Source of the DNA: Erysipelotrichaceae bacterium
GTDB lineage: Bacteria > Bacillota_I > Bacilli_A > Erysipelotrichales > Erysipelotrichaceae
Assembly: GCA_021209625.1 (NCBI GenBank)
Contig: JAJOHZ010000008.1
Location: 1 to 32,530 of the forward strand
Reading direction: 5' to 3'
DNA length: 32,530 nt
In this document: piece after piece, positions 9,828 to 20,313 of the stretch
Position numbering within the stretch: the stretch's first letter is position 1
How the letters are laid out: each line of letters opens with the position of its first letter
Made by a program: the position numbers and the translations under genes
The notes under the pieces: model-generated
The model's database searches: none
Told to the model about the DNA's origin: nothing
Seen by the model: the letters and a program-made list of their open reading frames with translations, nothing else

Positions 9828-10522
9828 TTTTAGAAGGAGCACTCAGTGTTAAAGCCGCATTAACGTATCAACGACGTAAGATTCATGAAGTGATTCTTCC
9901 TTTAAAGTTATCCAAAGATCAAGCGTATATCTATCATCTTGCGAAGAAAAACAACATTAAAGTCAAGCAACTTGATGATGTCAGTCACTTAACCACTGGA
10001 AGAACCCATGGGGGTGTTTTGGCAGTGGTTGAAGCAATACCCTTCAATGTTCAACCTTCGTTTAAAGGATTGGTGTTAATTGTGGAAGGGGTGGATGATC
10101 CTTTCAACTTAGGCATGATTATGAGAACCACCGCCATCAGTGGATACACCACCATCATCACCAACACCAAAGACTTCTACATTCATGAAGCCACGATTGT
10201 AAAATCATCGGCAGGAATGAGTGAAGCCTTAGAATGGATTCGCAGTGATGATATTCCTGCATTACTTAAAACATTCAAAGCAAAGGGCTATCATACGTAT
10301 GCTGCTCAGCGCAGTGAACAATCTACGGCCTTTGATCGTATCAAATATCGTGTTCCAAGTGTTTTAGCAGTCGGTGGAGAGAAACGAGGGTTATCTAAAG
10401 ACATTCTTGAGTTATGTGATAACCATGTGGTGATTGAATATCCATCCAATCAACGAGTGGCATTGTCAGCCGTTTCCGCAACCTCCATCCTAACCTATCA
10501 CATCGGCCGTTCCAACTTATGA
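9824..10522 (+). CDS. TrmH/SpoU-family RNA 2'-O-methyltransferase
   Basis: 'DDPFNLGMIMRTTAISG', 'AVGGEKRGLSKDI', 'SNQRVALSAVSATSILTYHI' SPOUT motifs. Confidence 0.93.
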   Translation: MILEGALSVKAALTYQRRKIHEVILPLKLSKDQAYIYHLAKKNNIKVKQLDDVSHLTTGRTHGGVLAVVEAIPFNVQPSFKGLVLIVEGVDDPFNLGMIMRTTAISGYTTIITNTKDFYIHEATIVKSSAGMSEALEWIRSDDIPALLKTFKAKGYHTYAAQRSEQSTAFDRIKYRVPSVLAVGGEKRGLSKDILELCDNHVVIEYPSNQRVALSAVSATSILTYHIGRSNL

Positions 10523-10535
10523 TATACTTATCTAT

Positions 10536-12355
10536 ATGAAACTAAACATTGCCTTAGGACAAATTCGAGTTAAAGCGGGTCACATTCAAGATAATGTCAA
10601 TGCGATGCTTGACATGATTCAAGAAGCCAAACAAGCAGGCAAAGACATGATTGTCTTTCCAGAAATGTGCATCAGTGGGTACATCTTAGCGGATCGTTAC
10701 AATGATCAGGCCTTTTTAAGCTATGCGTATTCCATGAATCAGAAAATCCTTGAACAATCAGAAGATATCATCATTGTCTGGGGAAACATTGGATTATCAA
10801 TTCATGGTGAACCAATCACAGGTCATGATGGTCGCTTTGGACGATTTAATGCAGCTTATATGGCTTATCAAAAGCAATATGTCTTAAGAGAAAACGGGGA
10901 TAATATCCCACAAGTGAAGACACTCCTTCCTAATTATCGTATCTTTGATGATGCACGCTATTTTTTAAGTTCTTTAGATCTCAAGCAAAAACACTCCCTT
11001 GATTTCTTTTCTCCATTCATTGTGACCATTAAAGATGAAACCTATCGTATTGGTTTAGAAGTATGTGAAGATTTATGGAGTCAAGATTATGGTGTCAATC
11101 CAACACTGAGTTGGGTGAATGCGGGTGTAGATTTAATCATCAATGTGTCTGCTTCACCTTGGACGCTCAATAAAGAATCATCACGTTTTAAAGCCTTAAA
11201 GCATCATCACCAACAAGCCCAATCTTTCCCTTACTTCATTTACGTGAATCAAGTGGGATTTCAAAACAATGGGAAGAATGTGATTGGATTTGATGGTGGT
11301 TCCATGATGTTGGATCCTTCACTTCGACCTCTCTTACAAGGCAATGATGATTTTAAAGCTGAGTGTGTGATGTCCAATCACCCTAACAACGCTCCACAAT
11401 CAAAGTTATTAAGTGGACTCATTGAAGCGGTTAAGTGCTTTGATGAAGAAGTTCTTCCTTTTAAACCAAAATGGATTGTTGGATTATCAGGTGGACTAGA
11501 CAGTTCAATTGGTGCCACCCTCCTTACCATGGCCCTTGGAAAAGAGCGAGTCATTGGAGTTAATATGGCGACACAATATAACTCGTTAGCCACCATTTCC
11601 AATGCACAAACATTAGCTAAAAAAACTAGATATTCATTACAGTGAAGGAAGCATTGAACCACTGGTGAGACTAACCCATGAAGTCAGTGAAGCCTTTGGA
11701 TTTGAACTCACCAGTTCGTTAGCGCAAGAAAATGCTCAATCTCGCATTCGGGGACATTTACTTTCAAGTATCGCCTCAAGTGTTGGAGGTGTGATTCTTA
11801 ACAATGCTAATAAAGTAGAAACAGCACTAGGCTATACAACACTGTATGGAGATACCATAGGAGCATTAGCTCCGTTGGGAGACTGCACTAAGCTACAGCT
11901 CTTTGAATTGGCCAATGAACTAAACAACTTATTCAATGATGAAATTATTCCTTATAATTTAATTGGACAAATCAGTGATCAAGGGGTAACGTTTGAACTC
12001 CCTCCAAGTGCTGAACTCAAAGATAAACAAGTGGATCCAATGAAATGGGGATACCATGATGCTTTAGGTAAGGTTATTAACAGAGTACCCTGTTTTCAAC
12101 TTTCTGAGTTTGAAAACCAAGTTAAAGCACACAGTGTAAAAAGATCAAAACCTTGCTTTCTGGTTACAAGTCTATGGATTAGACCAAGATAATCAAGCAT
12201 TTAAAGATGATATGCGATGGTTTAAACGAAGTGTGAATCAGGCTGTATTTAAACGCATTCAAATGCCACCCATTGTGTTAATCTCACGTGGAGCCTTTGG
12301 TTATGATTATCGAGAAACACAAGGAATGTTTGAGGAGGAACACCATGAAGATTAA
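10536..12355 (+). CDS. nadE: Glutamine-dependent NAD+ synthetase, interrupted by two 1-nt frameshifts
   Basis: N-terminal nitrilase-type domain ('FPEMCISGY','EVCEDLW'), synthetase P-loop 'GLSGGLDSSIGATLL'; removing one A at 11619-11625 and one at 12138-12142 gives a continuous protein ending '...KDQNLAFWLQVYGLDQDNQAF...RGAFGYDYRETQGMFEEEHHED*'. Confidence 0.95.
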
Positions 12356-13478
12356 ATTTGAACCCAACCTACAAAATACAATCATTGGATTCACGGTATC
12401 AGGTATTTTGATTGTGCTCTTTACATGGACATTAATGAATATTGGAAGTGTTATTGCGATCATCAAACAACTTACAGGGTTACTGTTACCTTTTATCTTT
12501 GGGTTCGCATTGGCTTTCCTTGTGGCTCCATTACAAAATTTCATTGAAAAGAAATTATTCAAATCACTTCCAATCAAACATAAGGCAAAACGAATCATCT
12601 CTACCTTTACTTCACTCTTTATTACCCTCAGTGCTTTGTTTGGTTTATTTCTTGTGGTAACACCACAACTCATTTCATCACTCAACACCCTTGTGGATCA
12701 AATACCATCCTACATTGAGTCAACAACCTTATTCATCAATCAACTTATTACCCAACTTAACATTAAATCTGAAGTCAGTGCACTACTTCAAGACATCAGT
12801 GAAGATGTGTTGCAATCCATCAGTCAACTTGGAAGAGAAGTGTTACCCAACATCTTATCCATGAGTATTAATATGTTAACCTTCCTTTTTAGGTTGATTG
12901 TTGGTATCTTCATTGCGGTTTACATGCTTCTAGAGAAAGAGCGATTTTCCAATCAAATTGCGAAGTTTGTGCTTGCGATTGCATCTAAAGAGGACGCTTT
13001 TATCATCTTTAAAGTATCTAACCTTGCCAAAGATAAATTCAACCAATTCATTTATGGTAAAACCATAGACTCCATCATTGTGGGAATTCTTTCATTCATC
13101 GTAATGAGCGTCTTACAATGGCCATATGCTTTGCTTATCTCAGTGATTGTGGGAATCACAAACATGATTCCTGTTTTTGGTCCTTTTATTGGAGCTGTAC
13201 CAGGATTCCTTATATTGTTTATAGTTTCACCCACTACAGCGTTGTGGTTCATTCTCTTTATCATCATTCTTCAACAAATCGATGGTAATTACATTGGTCC
13301 AAAAATTTTAGGTGATTCTTTAGGTCTTCCTACTCTATGGATTATGTTTGCGATTATTGTGGGAGGAGGATTGTTTGGAGTATTAGGCATGTTTTTAGGG
13401 GTTCCTATCTTTGCGGTCATCTATGTGATTGTGAAGGAAACCATTCAATTAAAACTAAAAAATAAAGGCATTGAATAA
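12345..13478 (+). CDS. AI-2E family transporter
   Basis: RBS 'gaggagg' before ATG 12345; 'IPVFGPFIGAVPGFLILFIVSPTTALWFILFIIILQQIDGNYIGPKILGDSLGLPTLW' family signature. Confidence 0.93.
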   Translation: MKIKFEPNLQNTIIGFTVSGILIVLFTWTLMNIGSVIAIIKQLTGLLLPFIFGFALAFLVAPLQNFIEKKLFKSLPIKHKAKRIISTFTSLFITLSALFGLFLVVTPQLISSLNTLVDQIPSYIESTTLFINQLITQLNIKSEVSALLQDISEDVLQSISQLGREVLPNILSMSINMLTFLFRLIVGIFIAVYMLLEKERFSNQIAKFVLAIASKEDAFIIFKVSNLAKDKFNQFIYGKTIDSIIVGILSFIVMSVLQWPYALLISVIVGITNMIPVFGPFIGAVPGFLILFIVSPTTALWFILFIIILQQIDGNYIGPKILGDSLGLPTLWIMFAIIVGGGLFGVLGMFLGVPIFAVIYVIVKETIQLKLKNKGIE

Positions 13479-13481
13479 AGA

Positions 13482-13515
13482 AAACCACTTGGGTGTTAGT
13501 CCAAGTGGTTTTTAT
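13482..13515. terminator. Bidirectional intrinsic terminator between AI-2E transporter and glnN
   Basis: Stem AAACCACTTGG / CCAAGTGGTTT with 8-nt loop followed by T-rich tail. Confidence 0.85.
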
Positions 13516-15576
13516 TTAGAAACTAAACAATAAATCAGTATAGGTCGGGATTGGATACAAACTGTGATCCATGAGTGATTCAATACGATCAGCCACTTCA
13601 CGACATTTAATCATATGAGGACGAACAATGTCATTAAAGAGTTTGCCTTTAGCACGAATATCATCCATGGTATGTGCTTCATCCACCAACAACATCAACG
13701 TCTTCACTAAATCATAAGCATCATCGACTAAAGCTGTTAGCTCACTCACTTTTTCATCAGCGAAGCGGGATTTCACTAAAGATGTTTGATGAATGTCTTT
13801 GAGAGTTGCAGGAAGAATGTATTTAAGTAACATTTCACTTAATGAACGTGCTTCAAACAACACGGCTTTAAAGAATTGATCATGAAGAATTTCAACACGA
13901 GCATGCACTTCTTTATCATTGTATACTCCTTGACGAGCAAACATGGCTAAGGTTGCTGGGTCTAAGTAGGAATCAATGGATTCATTGAATGATTTGATGT
14001 TTGGTAATCCACGACGTGCTGCTTCTTCAACCCATGCTTGAGAGTAACCATCACCAGAGAAAAGAATACGTTCATGCTTATTGAATCGAGAGATTAACAC
14101 ATCCAAGACACTTTCTTTAAGATCCTTTTTACTGGATTCAATTTCATTGGCAATCAGTGCTAACTCATCCGCTAAAGCCGCATTAAGAATGGTGTTGGTT
14201 GTGGCTGCAGAACGAGAAGAACCCACCATTCTAAATTCAAATTTAGATCCTGTGAAGGCAAATGGGGAAGTACGGTTACGATCAGAGAATTCCTTTGGCA
14301 TTTCTTTTAAGTTTGACAGTGGGGAATGAACTTCACGTGTTTTGGTGATGCTAGCAACACCAGTCGCTAATGAGCGAAGTAAGTCTTCCAAGGTTGAACC
14401 CAAGTAAATGGATATAATCGCAGGAGGGGCTTCATTGGCTCCTAAACGATGATCATTACCAGCTCCTGAAGCAGACATACGAAGAAGTGTGGGGTATTTA
14501 TCAACGGTAGCCATGACTGCTACCACAAACACTAAGAAGCGAAGGTTGCTGCCAGGTTCATCACTTGGATCAAACAAGTTAAGCCCAGTGTCGGTTTGTA
14601 AGGACCAGTTATTGTGTTTACCCGATCCATTGATGCCTGCGAATGGTTTTTCATGAAGTAAGCATTCAAGACCATGTTTCTTTGCTGTTTTCTTAAGAAT
14701 ATCCATGATTAATTGGTTTTGATCAATCGCAATGTGTGTAGGTGAATACATAGGAACAATCTCAAATTGATTAAAAGCCACTTCATTATGCTCGACTTTA
14801 GAATAGATCCCTAGCTCCCAACACGCCTTATTCACATCTTCCATGAAAGCATTCACATTCTCAGAAATTGATCCAAAGTAATGATCTTCAGAATCTTGTC
14901 CTTTAGCAGGAGCTTGCCCAATTAAAGTACGACCAGTGAGTTTTAAATCAAGACGTTGTTTAAATAAGTTCGCATCAACTAAGAAGTATTCTTGTTCTTG
15001 ACCAAGATTTGGGGTTACCCCTTTAACTTCTTTATCACCTAAAAGATGTAGAACACGTGTAGCTTCTTTTGATAATGCGCGCATTGAACGTAATAATGGT
15101 GTTTTCTTGTCTAAGGCTTCTCCGTTGAAAGAGACAAAGACACTAGGAATGCAAAGCACATGCCCACGGATGAAGGCGGGAGAGGTAATATCCCAATAGG
15201 TGTATCCACGAGCTTCAAAAGTTGCTCTTAAGCCACCTGATGGGAAAGATGAACCATCAGCCTCACCTTTAATGAGTGATTTACCTGAAAAACGAGTGAT
15301 TGGAACCCCATTGTCATTGGATTCTAAGAAGGCATCGTGTTTTTCAGCAGTGTTTCCAGTCATGGGTTGAAACCAGTGAGAATAGTGAGTTGCCCCATTT
15401 TCAATGGCCCATGTTTTCATGACGTGTGCTATTGCATCGGCTACAGCAGGATCAAGTGGTTTCTCATGAGCTAAAGCTTCTTTCCATAGTTCATAGATAG
15501 GTCGAGGTAAACGATCTTTAAGTACCTTGTTGTGACAGAGGTTCTTTCCAAAAGCATCAATACTTGAGTTGTGCAT
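13516..15576 (-). CDS. glnN: Type III glutamine synthetase
   Basis: 686 aa; 'PMTGNTAEKHDAFLE', 'GSSFPSGGLRATFEARGYTYWDITSPAFI', 'NLGQEQEYFLVD', 'KPFAGINGSGKHNNWSL', 'GNDHRLGANEAPPAIISIYLG'. Confidence 0.97.
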   Translation of the reverse strand: MHNSSIDAFGKNLCHNKVLKDRLPRPIYELWKEALAHEKPLDPAVADAIAHVMKTWAIENGATHYSHWFQPMTGNTAEKHDAFLESNDNGVPITRFSGKSLIKGEADGSSFPSGGLRATFEARGYTYWDITSPAFIRGHVLCIPSVFVSFNGEALDKKTPLLRSMRALSKEATRVLHLLGDKEVKGVTPNLGQEQEYFLVDANLFKQRLDLKLTGRTLIGQAPAKGQDSEDHYFGSISENVNAFMEDVNKACWELGIYSKVEHNEVAFNQFEIVPMYSPTHIAIDQNQLIMDILKKTAKKHGLECLLHEKPFAGINGSGKHNNWSLQTDTGLNLFDPSDEPGSNLRFLVFVVAVMATVDKYPTLLRMSASGAGNDHRLGANEAPPAIISIYLGSTLEDLLRSLATGVASITKTREVHSPLSNLKEMPKEFSDRNRTSPFAFTGSKFEFRMVGSSRSAATTNTILNAALADELALIANEIESSKKDLKESVLDVLISRFNKHERILFSGDGYSQAWVEEAARRGLPNIKSFNESIDSYLDPATLAMFARQGVYNDKEVHARVEILHDQFFKAVLFEARSLSEMLLKYILPATLKDIHQTSLVKSRFADEKVSELTALVDDAYDLVKTLMLLVDEAHTMDDIRAKGKLFNDIVRPHMIKCREVADRIESLMDHSLYPIPTYTDLLFSF

Positions 15577-15651
15577 AATTTATTCATCCTTGCATAATAT
15601 GGAAGTATTTTAGAGGAAAGATGATAAGAATGCAAGAATTTTTTAATAAAA

Positions 15652-15682
15652 AAAGCGTTTAATGTTGATTAAACGCTTTAAT
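15652..15682. terminator. Intrinsic terminator downstream of the minus-strand NifU-like gene
   Basis: Stem AAAGCGTTTAAT / ATTAAACGCTTT, 4-nt loop, flanked by A/T tracts. Confidence 0.75.
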
Positions 15683-15683
15683 C

Positions 15684-15923
15684 TTAATCTTCGACTAGGA
15701 CAACCTCAGTCACAAAGGGAATTTCATCCGTTAAAATTGCTTCTACTCCCATTTTATATGTTGTATCGGTTGCACCACATCCCACGCATGCTCCAAGCAA
15801 TCGTAGTGTGACAACACCTTCATCGTTGACGTCCACAAATTCAACATCTCCACCATCGCGTTGAATATAAGGTCTGATCTTTTCGATGGTATCTGCAATT
15901 TGGTCGATATATTGTTCTCTCAC
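15684..15923 (-). CDS. NifU C-terminal-domain Fe-S scaffold protein
   Basis: 'IRPYIQRDGGDVEFVDV...LLGACVGCGATDTTYKMGVEAIL' with CxxC; RBS 'aaggaggtg' before GTG start at 15923. Confidence 0.9.
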   Translation of the reverse strand: MREQYIDQIADTIEKIRPYIQRDGGDVEFVDVNDEGVVTLRLLGACVGCGATDTTYKMGVEAILTDEIPFVTEVVLVED

Positions 15924-15972
15924 AAGACACCTCCTTATGAACGTTATTATAGCACAAAGCATAAAGTGAGTG

Positions 15973-15981
15973 TGATATAAT
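15973..15981 (+). promoter_or_regulatory. Extended -10 promoter element (TGATATAAT) for the S1-domain gene
   Basis: Exact TGnTATAAT 24 nt upstream of ATG 16005. Confidence 0.6.
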
Positions 15982-16004
15982 GTCTTCGAACATGAGGTAG
16001 TGGT

Positions 16005-16367
16005 ATGTATAAAGTTGGACAAGTGGTTGTGGGCAAAATTAGTGGCATTCAGCCTTATGGGGCGTTTGTTGTGATTGATGATAACACAACCGGTCTAATA
16101 CATATTTCTGAGATGAGCGATTACTTCGTTAAGGACATTGGGTTGTATGTTCAACTCAATGATCAAGTGTACTTGAAAGTCCTTGAAGTGTCTGAAGATG
16201 GTCGTCAACTCAAATTGTCACTTAAAGCGGTGTATCAACGTCCTTTAAGACGATTTAGAGCGCGTGAATTAAACCAACGATTACCGCAAAGTCATCTTGG
16301 GTTTAAATCTTTAGCTCAAAAACTACCTGGATGGATTACACAATGGAAAGGGAAATACCATGATTAA
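16005..16367 (+). CDS. S1 RNA-binding domain protein (YugI/CvfD-like)
   Basis: 'VGQVVVGKISGIQPYGAFVVIDDNTTGLIHISEMSDYFVKDI' S1 domain with basic tail. Confidence 0.88.
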   Translation: MYKVGQVVVGKISGIQPYGAFVVIDDNTTGLIHISEMSDYFVKDIGLYVQLNDQVYLKVLEVSEDGRQLKLSLKAVYQRPLRRFRARELNQRLPQSHLGFKSLAQKLPGWITQWKGKYHD

Positions 16368-17629
16368 AGTTGATTTAACACATGCTAAATTAGCATCCTC
16401 CATCTTTGACAAGCAAAAGGATGTTTCACGCATTCACACCTGGATTCATGAGAAATCATACAAAGGAAGTGATTACTTAGGTTGGGTGGATTGGCCACTT
16501 AACTACGATAAAGAAGAGTTTGAACGCGTCATCAAAGCAGCCAATACCATTAGAGATAAAGCAGATGTCTTACTTGTGTGTGGTGTGGGTGGTTCTTATC
16601 TAGGAGCACGTGCAGCCATAGAGTTTGTGAAAGGACTCTATGATGAAAGTTCACCAAAGATCTATTATGTAGGTAACACCTTCTCATCCACAGCGTTACT
16701 TCAAATCTTTAAAAACATTGAAGGTAAATCCGTCTATGTGAATGTCATTTCCAAGTCTGGAACAACCACTGAAACAGCTTTGGCCTTCAGAATGATTCGC
16801 TTAAAAATGGAAGAATGGTATGGAGACGATGCAAAACATCGTATCTTTGCAACAACGGATAAAGCAAGAGGAACACTAAAACAACTTTCCAATCAAATGG
16901 GATATGAAACTTTCACCATTCCAGATGATGTAGGCGGTCGTTATTCTGTCTTCACTTCTGTTGGATTACTTCCAATTGCTGCTGCTGGAGTGGATGTTCG
17001 TGCACTCATGAAGGGTTCACTTGATGCGTATCATGATTTAAATACAGATGATTTAGCCCTTAATCCTGCATATCAATATGCAGTGGCTCGCAAGCTTCTT
17101 GAAGAAAGTGGAAAATCAGTTGAAATTATGGTTTCTTATGAAAGTCATTTTGCGATGCTAGCTGAGTGGTGGAAACAACTCTTTGGTGAATCAGAAGGTA
17201 AAGAAGGCAAAGGATTATTCCCTGCTTCGGTCATTAACTCTACTGATTTACACTCCATGGGACAATTTATTCAAGAAGGGAAAAAAGTCTTCTTTGAATC
17301 CGTGCTTCGTGTGAAAGATGTTTTATTGGATGGCAGCGTATTAGTCAGTGAAAATGATACCGATCAAAATCAATTACTTGGCAGGAAAGTCATTACATTG
17401 GGTGAACCAACAAGCACTTTTAGGAACACTCTCAGCCCATGTGAATGAAGGAAATGTTCCAAATATTCTTATTGATATTCCAAAGCATGATGCATATACC
17501 TTTGGTTATCTCATCTACTTCTACTTCAAAGCAGTTGCAATGAGTGTATACATGGATGATGTAAATCCATTTGATCAACCAGGTGTTGAAGTGTATAAAC
17601 GTAACATGTTTAAATTGTTAGGAAAATAA
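16360..17629 (+). CDS. pgi: Glucose-6-phosphate isomerase, split by a 1-nt frameshift near 17366-17369
   Basis: '[17 protein letters not shown]', '[16 protein letters not shown]', '[22 protein letters not shown]'; C-terminus continues in ORF 17348..17629 ('[25 protein letters not shown]...[19 protein letters not shown]'). Confidence 0.95.
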
Positions 17630-17647
17630 AATCAAAGTTTAACTAAA

Positions 17648-17679
17648 AAGACTAGCGAAATCAGAATCGCTAGTCTTTG
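17648..17679. terminator. Bidirectional intrinsic terminator between pgi and apbE
   Basis: Stem AAGACTAGCGA / TCGCTAGTCTT, 8-nt loop, T/A-rich flanks. Confidence 0.85.
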
Positions 17680-17680
17680 T

Positions 17681-18832
17681 TTATTTATAAGATTGTGCGT
17701 ATGGTTTTAAGTTTTCGGTTATTCCAACCCAAACATCAATCACTTCATTTTGACCAAAATTAGAAAAGGTTTGTTGGCTCGCTTTGGTTTCAAGAAGCGA
17801 TGCATCGGGTCTTGAATTTTCATCAAACACCCATACGGCACCGAAGAATTGATTAGGATAAGCAGCTTGAAGTCGTTCTAAGAATGCTTTTCCTTCTTCT
17901 AAAGTTTTTAAGAAGAGTATGGTTGATAAGGTATCACCAATGGTTGCATCTTCACTCACCACCACCACACTTCTAAAATGATTGACTGGAAGCTGTGTTT
18001 TAGGATTCACGAGATGATGATAGAATACACCATTTTCATCCACATAGTTTTGCTGATCAATACCAGATGTTGAAATCGCAACATTAAATGGCATTTCAAT
18101 GTTTTCAACACCATTAGCAACACCAATGTTCCAAGGTTTATCTTCTTCTTTTAAACCAAGTAAGTTAATGGATGAAAGTCCAGCTGAAATAAGAGCACGA
18201 GTTAACCCAGCTTCTTCAATGGCTTGTGTGGCCTTATCTGCGGCATAACCTTTCGCAATCCCGCCTAGATCAAGACTTGCACATGACTTTGTAATGAAGA
18301 TAGTAGAGTTGACTTCATCAATCTCAATTAAATCCCAACCAATACACTCAGCAGCGATAGCTAAACGATCAAGATCAGGAGTGGGACCTAAACCACCATT
18401 CATCTTTGCTTCTCCACGGTATTCATGCCAAATCTCGAAAATAGCCCCAGCAGTTACATCAAAAATGCCATCACTTAAGTCGTACATCGTTTTTGAAATT
18501 TTAAGTAACTCAATGACACGTGGATCAACTTTAACAGGGGCAATTCCTGCCATTTGATTCACAGTGTATAAGGAACTAACCCCTTCATACGCAGCATAGC
18601 GATCAAAGTGTTGGTTTAAATCTGTAATTGTGCTTTTAAAAAGTTCGAATTGTCGATCAAAATCACGTTTTGAATTGGTTAATCCAATTAATCTGAATTC
18701 GGTGTTAAACCCAGCAGTAATTGTACTGTTGGTAAAACGTTCTATTTGAAGTGCATTACGAATTTGAACGCCAGCGATCACAATGACCACAAAGACAATC
18801 AGACCAGCACGAAACCATTTATTTTCAAGCAT
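17681..18832 (-). CDS. apbE: FAD:protein FMN transferase (ApbE family)
   Basis: 'FDVTAGAIFEIW', 'ASLDLGGIAKGYAADKATQAI', 'ISAGLSSINLLG', 'HHLVNPKTQLPVNHFRSVVVVSEDATIGDTLSTILF'; divergent from rnf operon. Confidence 0.93.
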   Translation of the reverse strand: MLENKWFRAGLIVFVVIVIAGVQIRNALQIERFTNSTITAGFNTEFRLIGLTNSKRDFDRQFELFKSTITDLNQHFDRYAAYEGVSSLYTVNQMAGIAPVKVDPRVIELLKISKTMYDLSDGIFDVTAGAIFEIWHEYRGEAKMNGGLGPTPDLDRLAIAAECIGWDLIEIDEVNSTIFITKSCASLDLGGIAKGYAADKATQAIEEAGLTRALISAGLSSINLLGLKEEDKPWNIGVANGVENIEMPFNVAISTSGIDQQNYVDENGVFYHHLVNPKTQLPVNHFRSVVVVSEDATIGDTLSTILFLKTLEEGKAFLERLQAAYPNQFFGAVWVFDENSRPDASLLETKASQQTFSNFGQNEVIDVWVGITENLKPYAQSYK

Positions 18833-18944
18833 AAAGTCTCTCCTTTACCGTAATAGTATACCAAAGCATCTGTCAAAAAACCTACATTATTTTGTGTGAT
18901 TTGTTATAAATTTAACAAGAAGTATTTAAGCTTGTGAATGAGAG

Positions 18945-18953
18945 TGATATAAT
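18945..18953 (+). promoter_or_regulatory. Extended -10 promoter (TGATATAAT) for the rnf operon
   Basis: Exact TGnTATAAT about 60 nt upstream of rnfC ATG 19016. Confidence 0.6.
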
Positions 18954-19015
18954 ACCACTATGTCATGACTCATAAGGTCATTTCAAATGTTAAGAAGGTT
19001 GAAAGGAAGGTCACT

Positions 19016-20311
19016 ATGTCAGTTTGGATTGGTTCCATGCAGAAGCATATCGAAGGCTTTAAAGAGCTAACCACTTACAACGACATTGTCAATATCGCTG
19101 CACCTAAAGAGATTTACATCCCTTTAATCAATGGTGTTTCCACAGCGTTTGAAGTGTTGGTGAAAGAAGGCGATCGTGTTTTTGTGAATACTAAAGTTGC
19201 GGTTCGCAACGATCGATTTGAAGTACCTCTGTTTTCTCCTGTATCAGGAGTTATCAAAGGTATCAAAAAAATCATGCATGCTTCACTCAAGCCAGTGGAT
19301 CATATTGTGATTGAAAATGATGAGTTGTATGAATCAACCATCAGCATTCCAAAATTTGATTTGGAGAATGCAACCAAAGATGAGGCTATTGAATTTGCTA
19401 AGGTAGCAGGTATTGTTGGTATGGGAGGTGCAGGATTCCCTACATATTTCAAATACCTTACTCCCGCAACACTTAAAGCGGTGTTGATTAATGGTGTTGA
19501 ATGTGAACCTTACATTACCGCAGACTATCGCATGATGGAGAACTACACTCAGGATTTAATCACTGGGTTTATTGCCATGATGAAAATGGCTGACGCTCAA
19601 GAAGTTCACATCGCGATTAAGAAATCTAAAAAGAAACTCATTAAATACATTCAAGAGGCCATCAAGCCATATCCATTTGCTTCAATCAAAGAAGTGGATG
19701 ATGTCTATCCTATGGGATGGGAACGTACATTAGTGTATGCCATTTATAAAAAACGTTATGTTAAGATCCCTTGCGAAGTGAACGTTATTGTAAATAATGC
19801 AACCACAGCGATTGCATTGGGTCAAGCCATCAATAAGCAAATGGGTCCTACCATGAAGATGGTCACTGTTTCAGGTAATGGAATTAAGAATCCAGCTAAT
19901 GTGTTTGTTCCAGTAGGAACCCCAGCAAGTCATATTATTGCTCAGTTGGGTGGATATACCGATGAAAACATCACTCTAGTGGCAGGTGGTCCGATGATGG
20001 GTAAAACCATGACAACCGATGCCTGGGTGGTGACTCCTTACACAAATGCAATTACCATTACTAAGACAGAACAAGTGGATTCCATGACTTGTTTGCGTTG
20101 TGGAACATGCAATGATCATTGCCCTGCAGGATTACTTCCTGTACGTATTAATAATGCAGAACAAGCCAAGAATGTTGATATGATTGCTCAACTCAATGCG
20201 GATCTTTGCATTGAATGTGGTCTTTGTACTTATGTTTGTCCATCTAAATTAGAAGTAACTGAAGGGGTACGTCGTGCTAAACGTGTCCTTGCGTTGAAGA
20301 AGGGGGCTTAA
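19016..20311 (+). CDS. rnfC: Rnf electron-transport complex subunit C
   Basis: 'GIVGMGGAGFPTYFKYLTPA' nucleotide/FMN-binding motif; two 4Fe-4S motifs 'CLRCGTCNDHCP' and 'CIECGLCTYVCP'; RBS 'gaaaggaagg' before ATG 19016 (the track's 18965 start is upstream). Confidence 0.95.
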   Translation: MSVWIGSMQKHIEGFKELTTYNDIVNIAAPKEIYIPLINGVSTAFEVLVKEGDRVFVNTKVAVRNDRFEVPLFSPVSGVIKGIKKIMHASLKPVDHIVIENDELYESTISIPKFDLENATKDEAIEFAKVAGIVGMGGAGFPTYFKYLTPATLKAVLINGVECEPYITADYRMMENYTQDLITGFIAMMKMADAQEVHIAIKKSKKKLIKYIQEAIKPYPFASIKEVDDVYPMGWERTLVYAIYKKRYVKIPCEVNVIVNNATTAIALGQAINKQMGPTMKMVTVSGNGIKNPANVFVPVGTPASHIIAQLGGYTDENITLVAGGPMMGKTMTTDAWVVTPYTNAITITKTEQVDSMTCLRCGTCNDHCPAGLLPVRINNAEQAKNVDMIAQLNADLCIECGLCTYVCPSKLEVTEGVRRAKRVLALKKGA

Positions 20312-20313
20312 TC

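Noticed and set aside
12284-12688. 134-aa minus-strand ORF opposite the AI-2E transporter start
   Set aside because: Antisense shadow ORF over nadE 3' end and a conserved transporter
18963-18979. ATGAC...GTCAT hairpin in the rnf 5' UTR
   Set aside because: Only 5 bp, no recognisable riboswitch or leader features; not enough to call regulation
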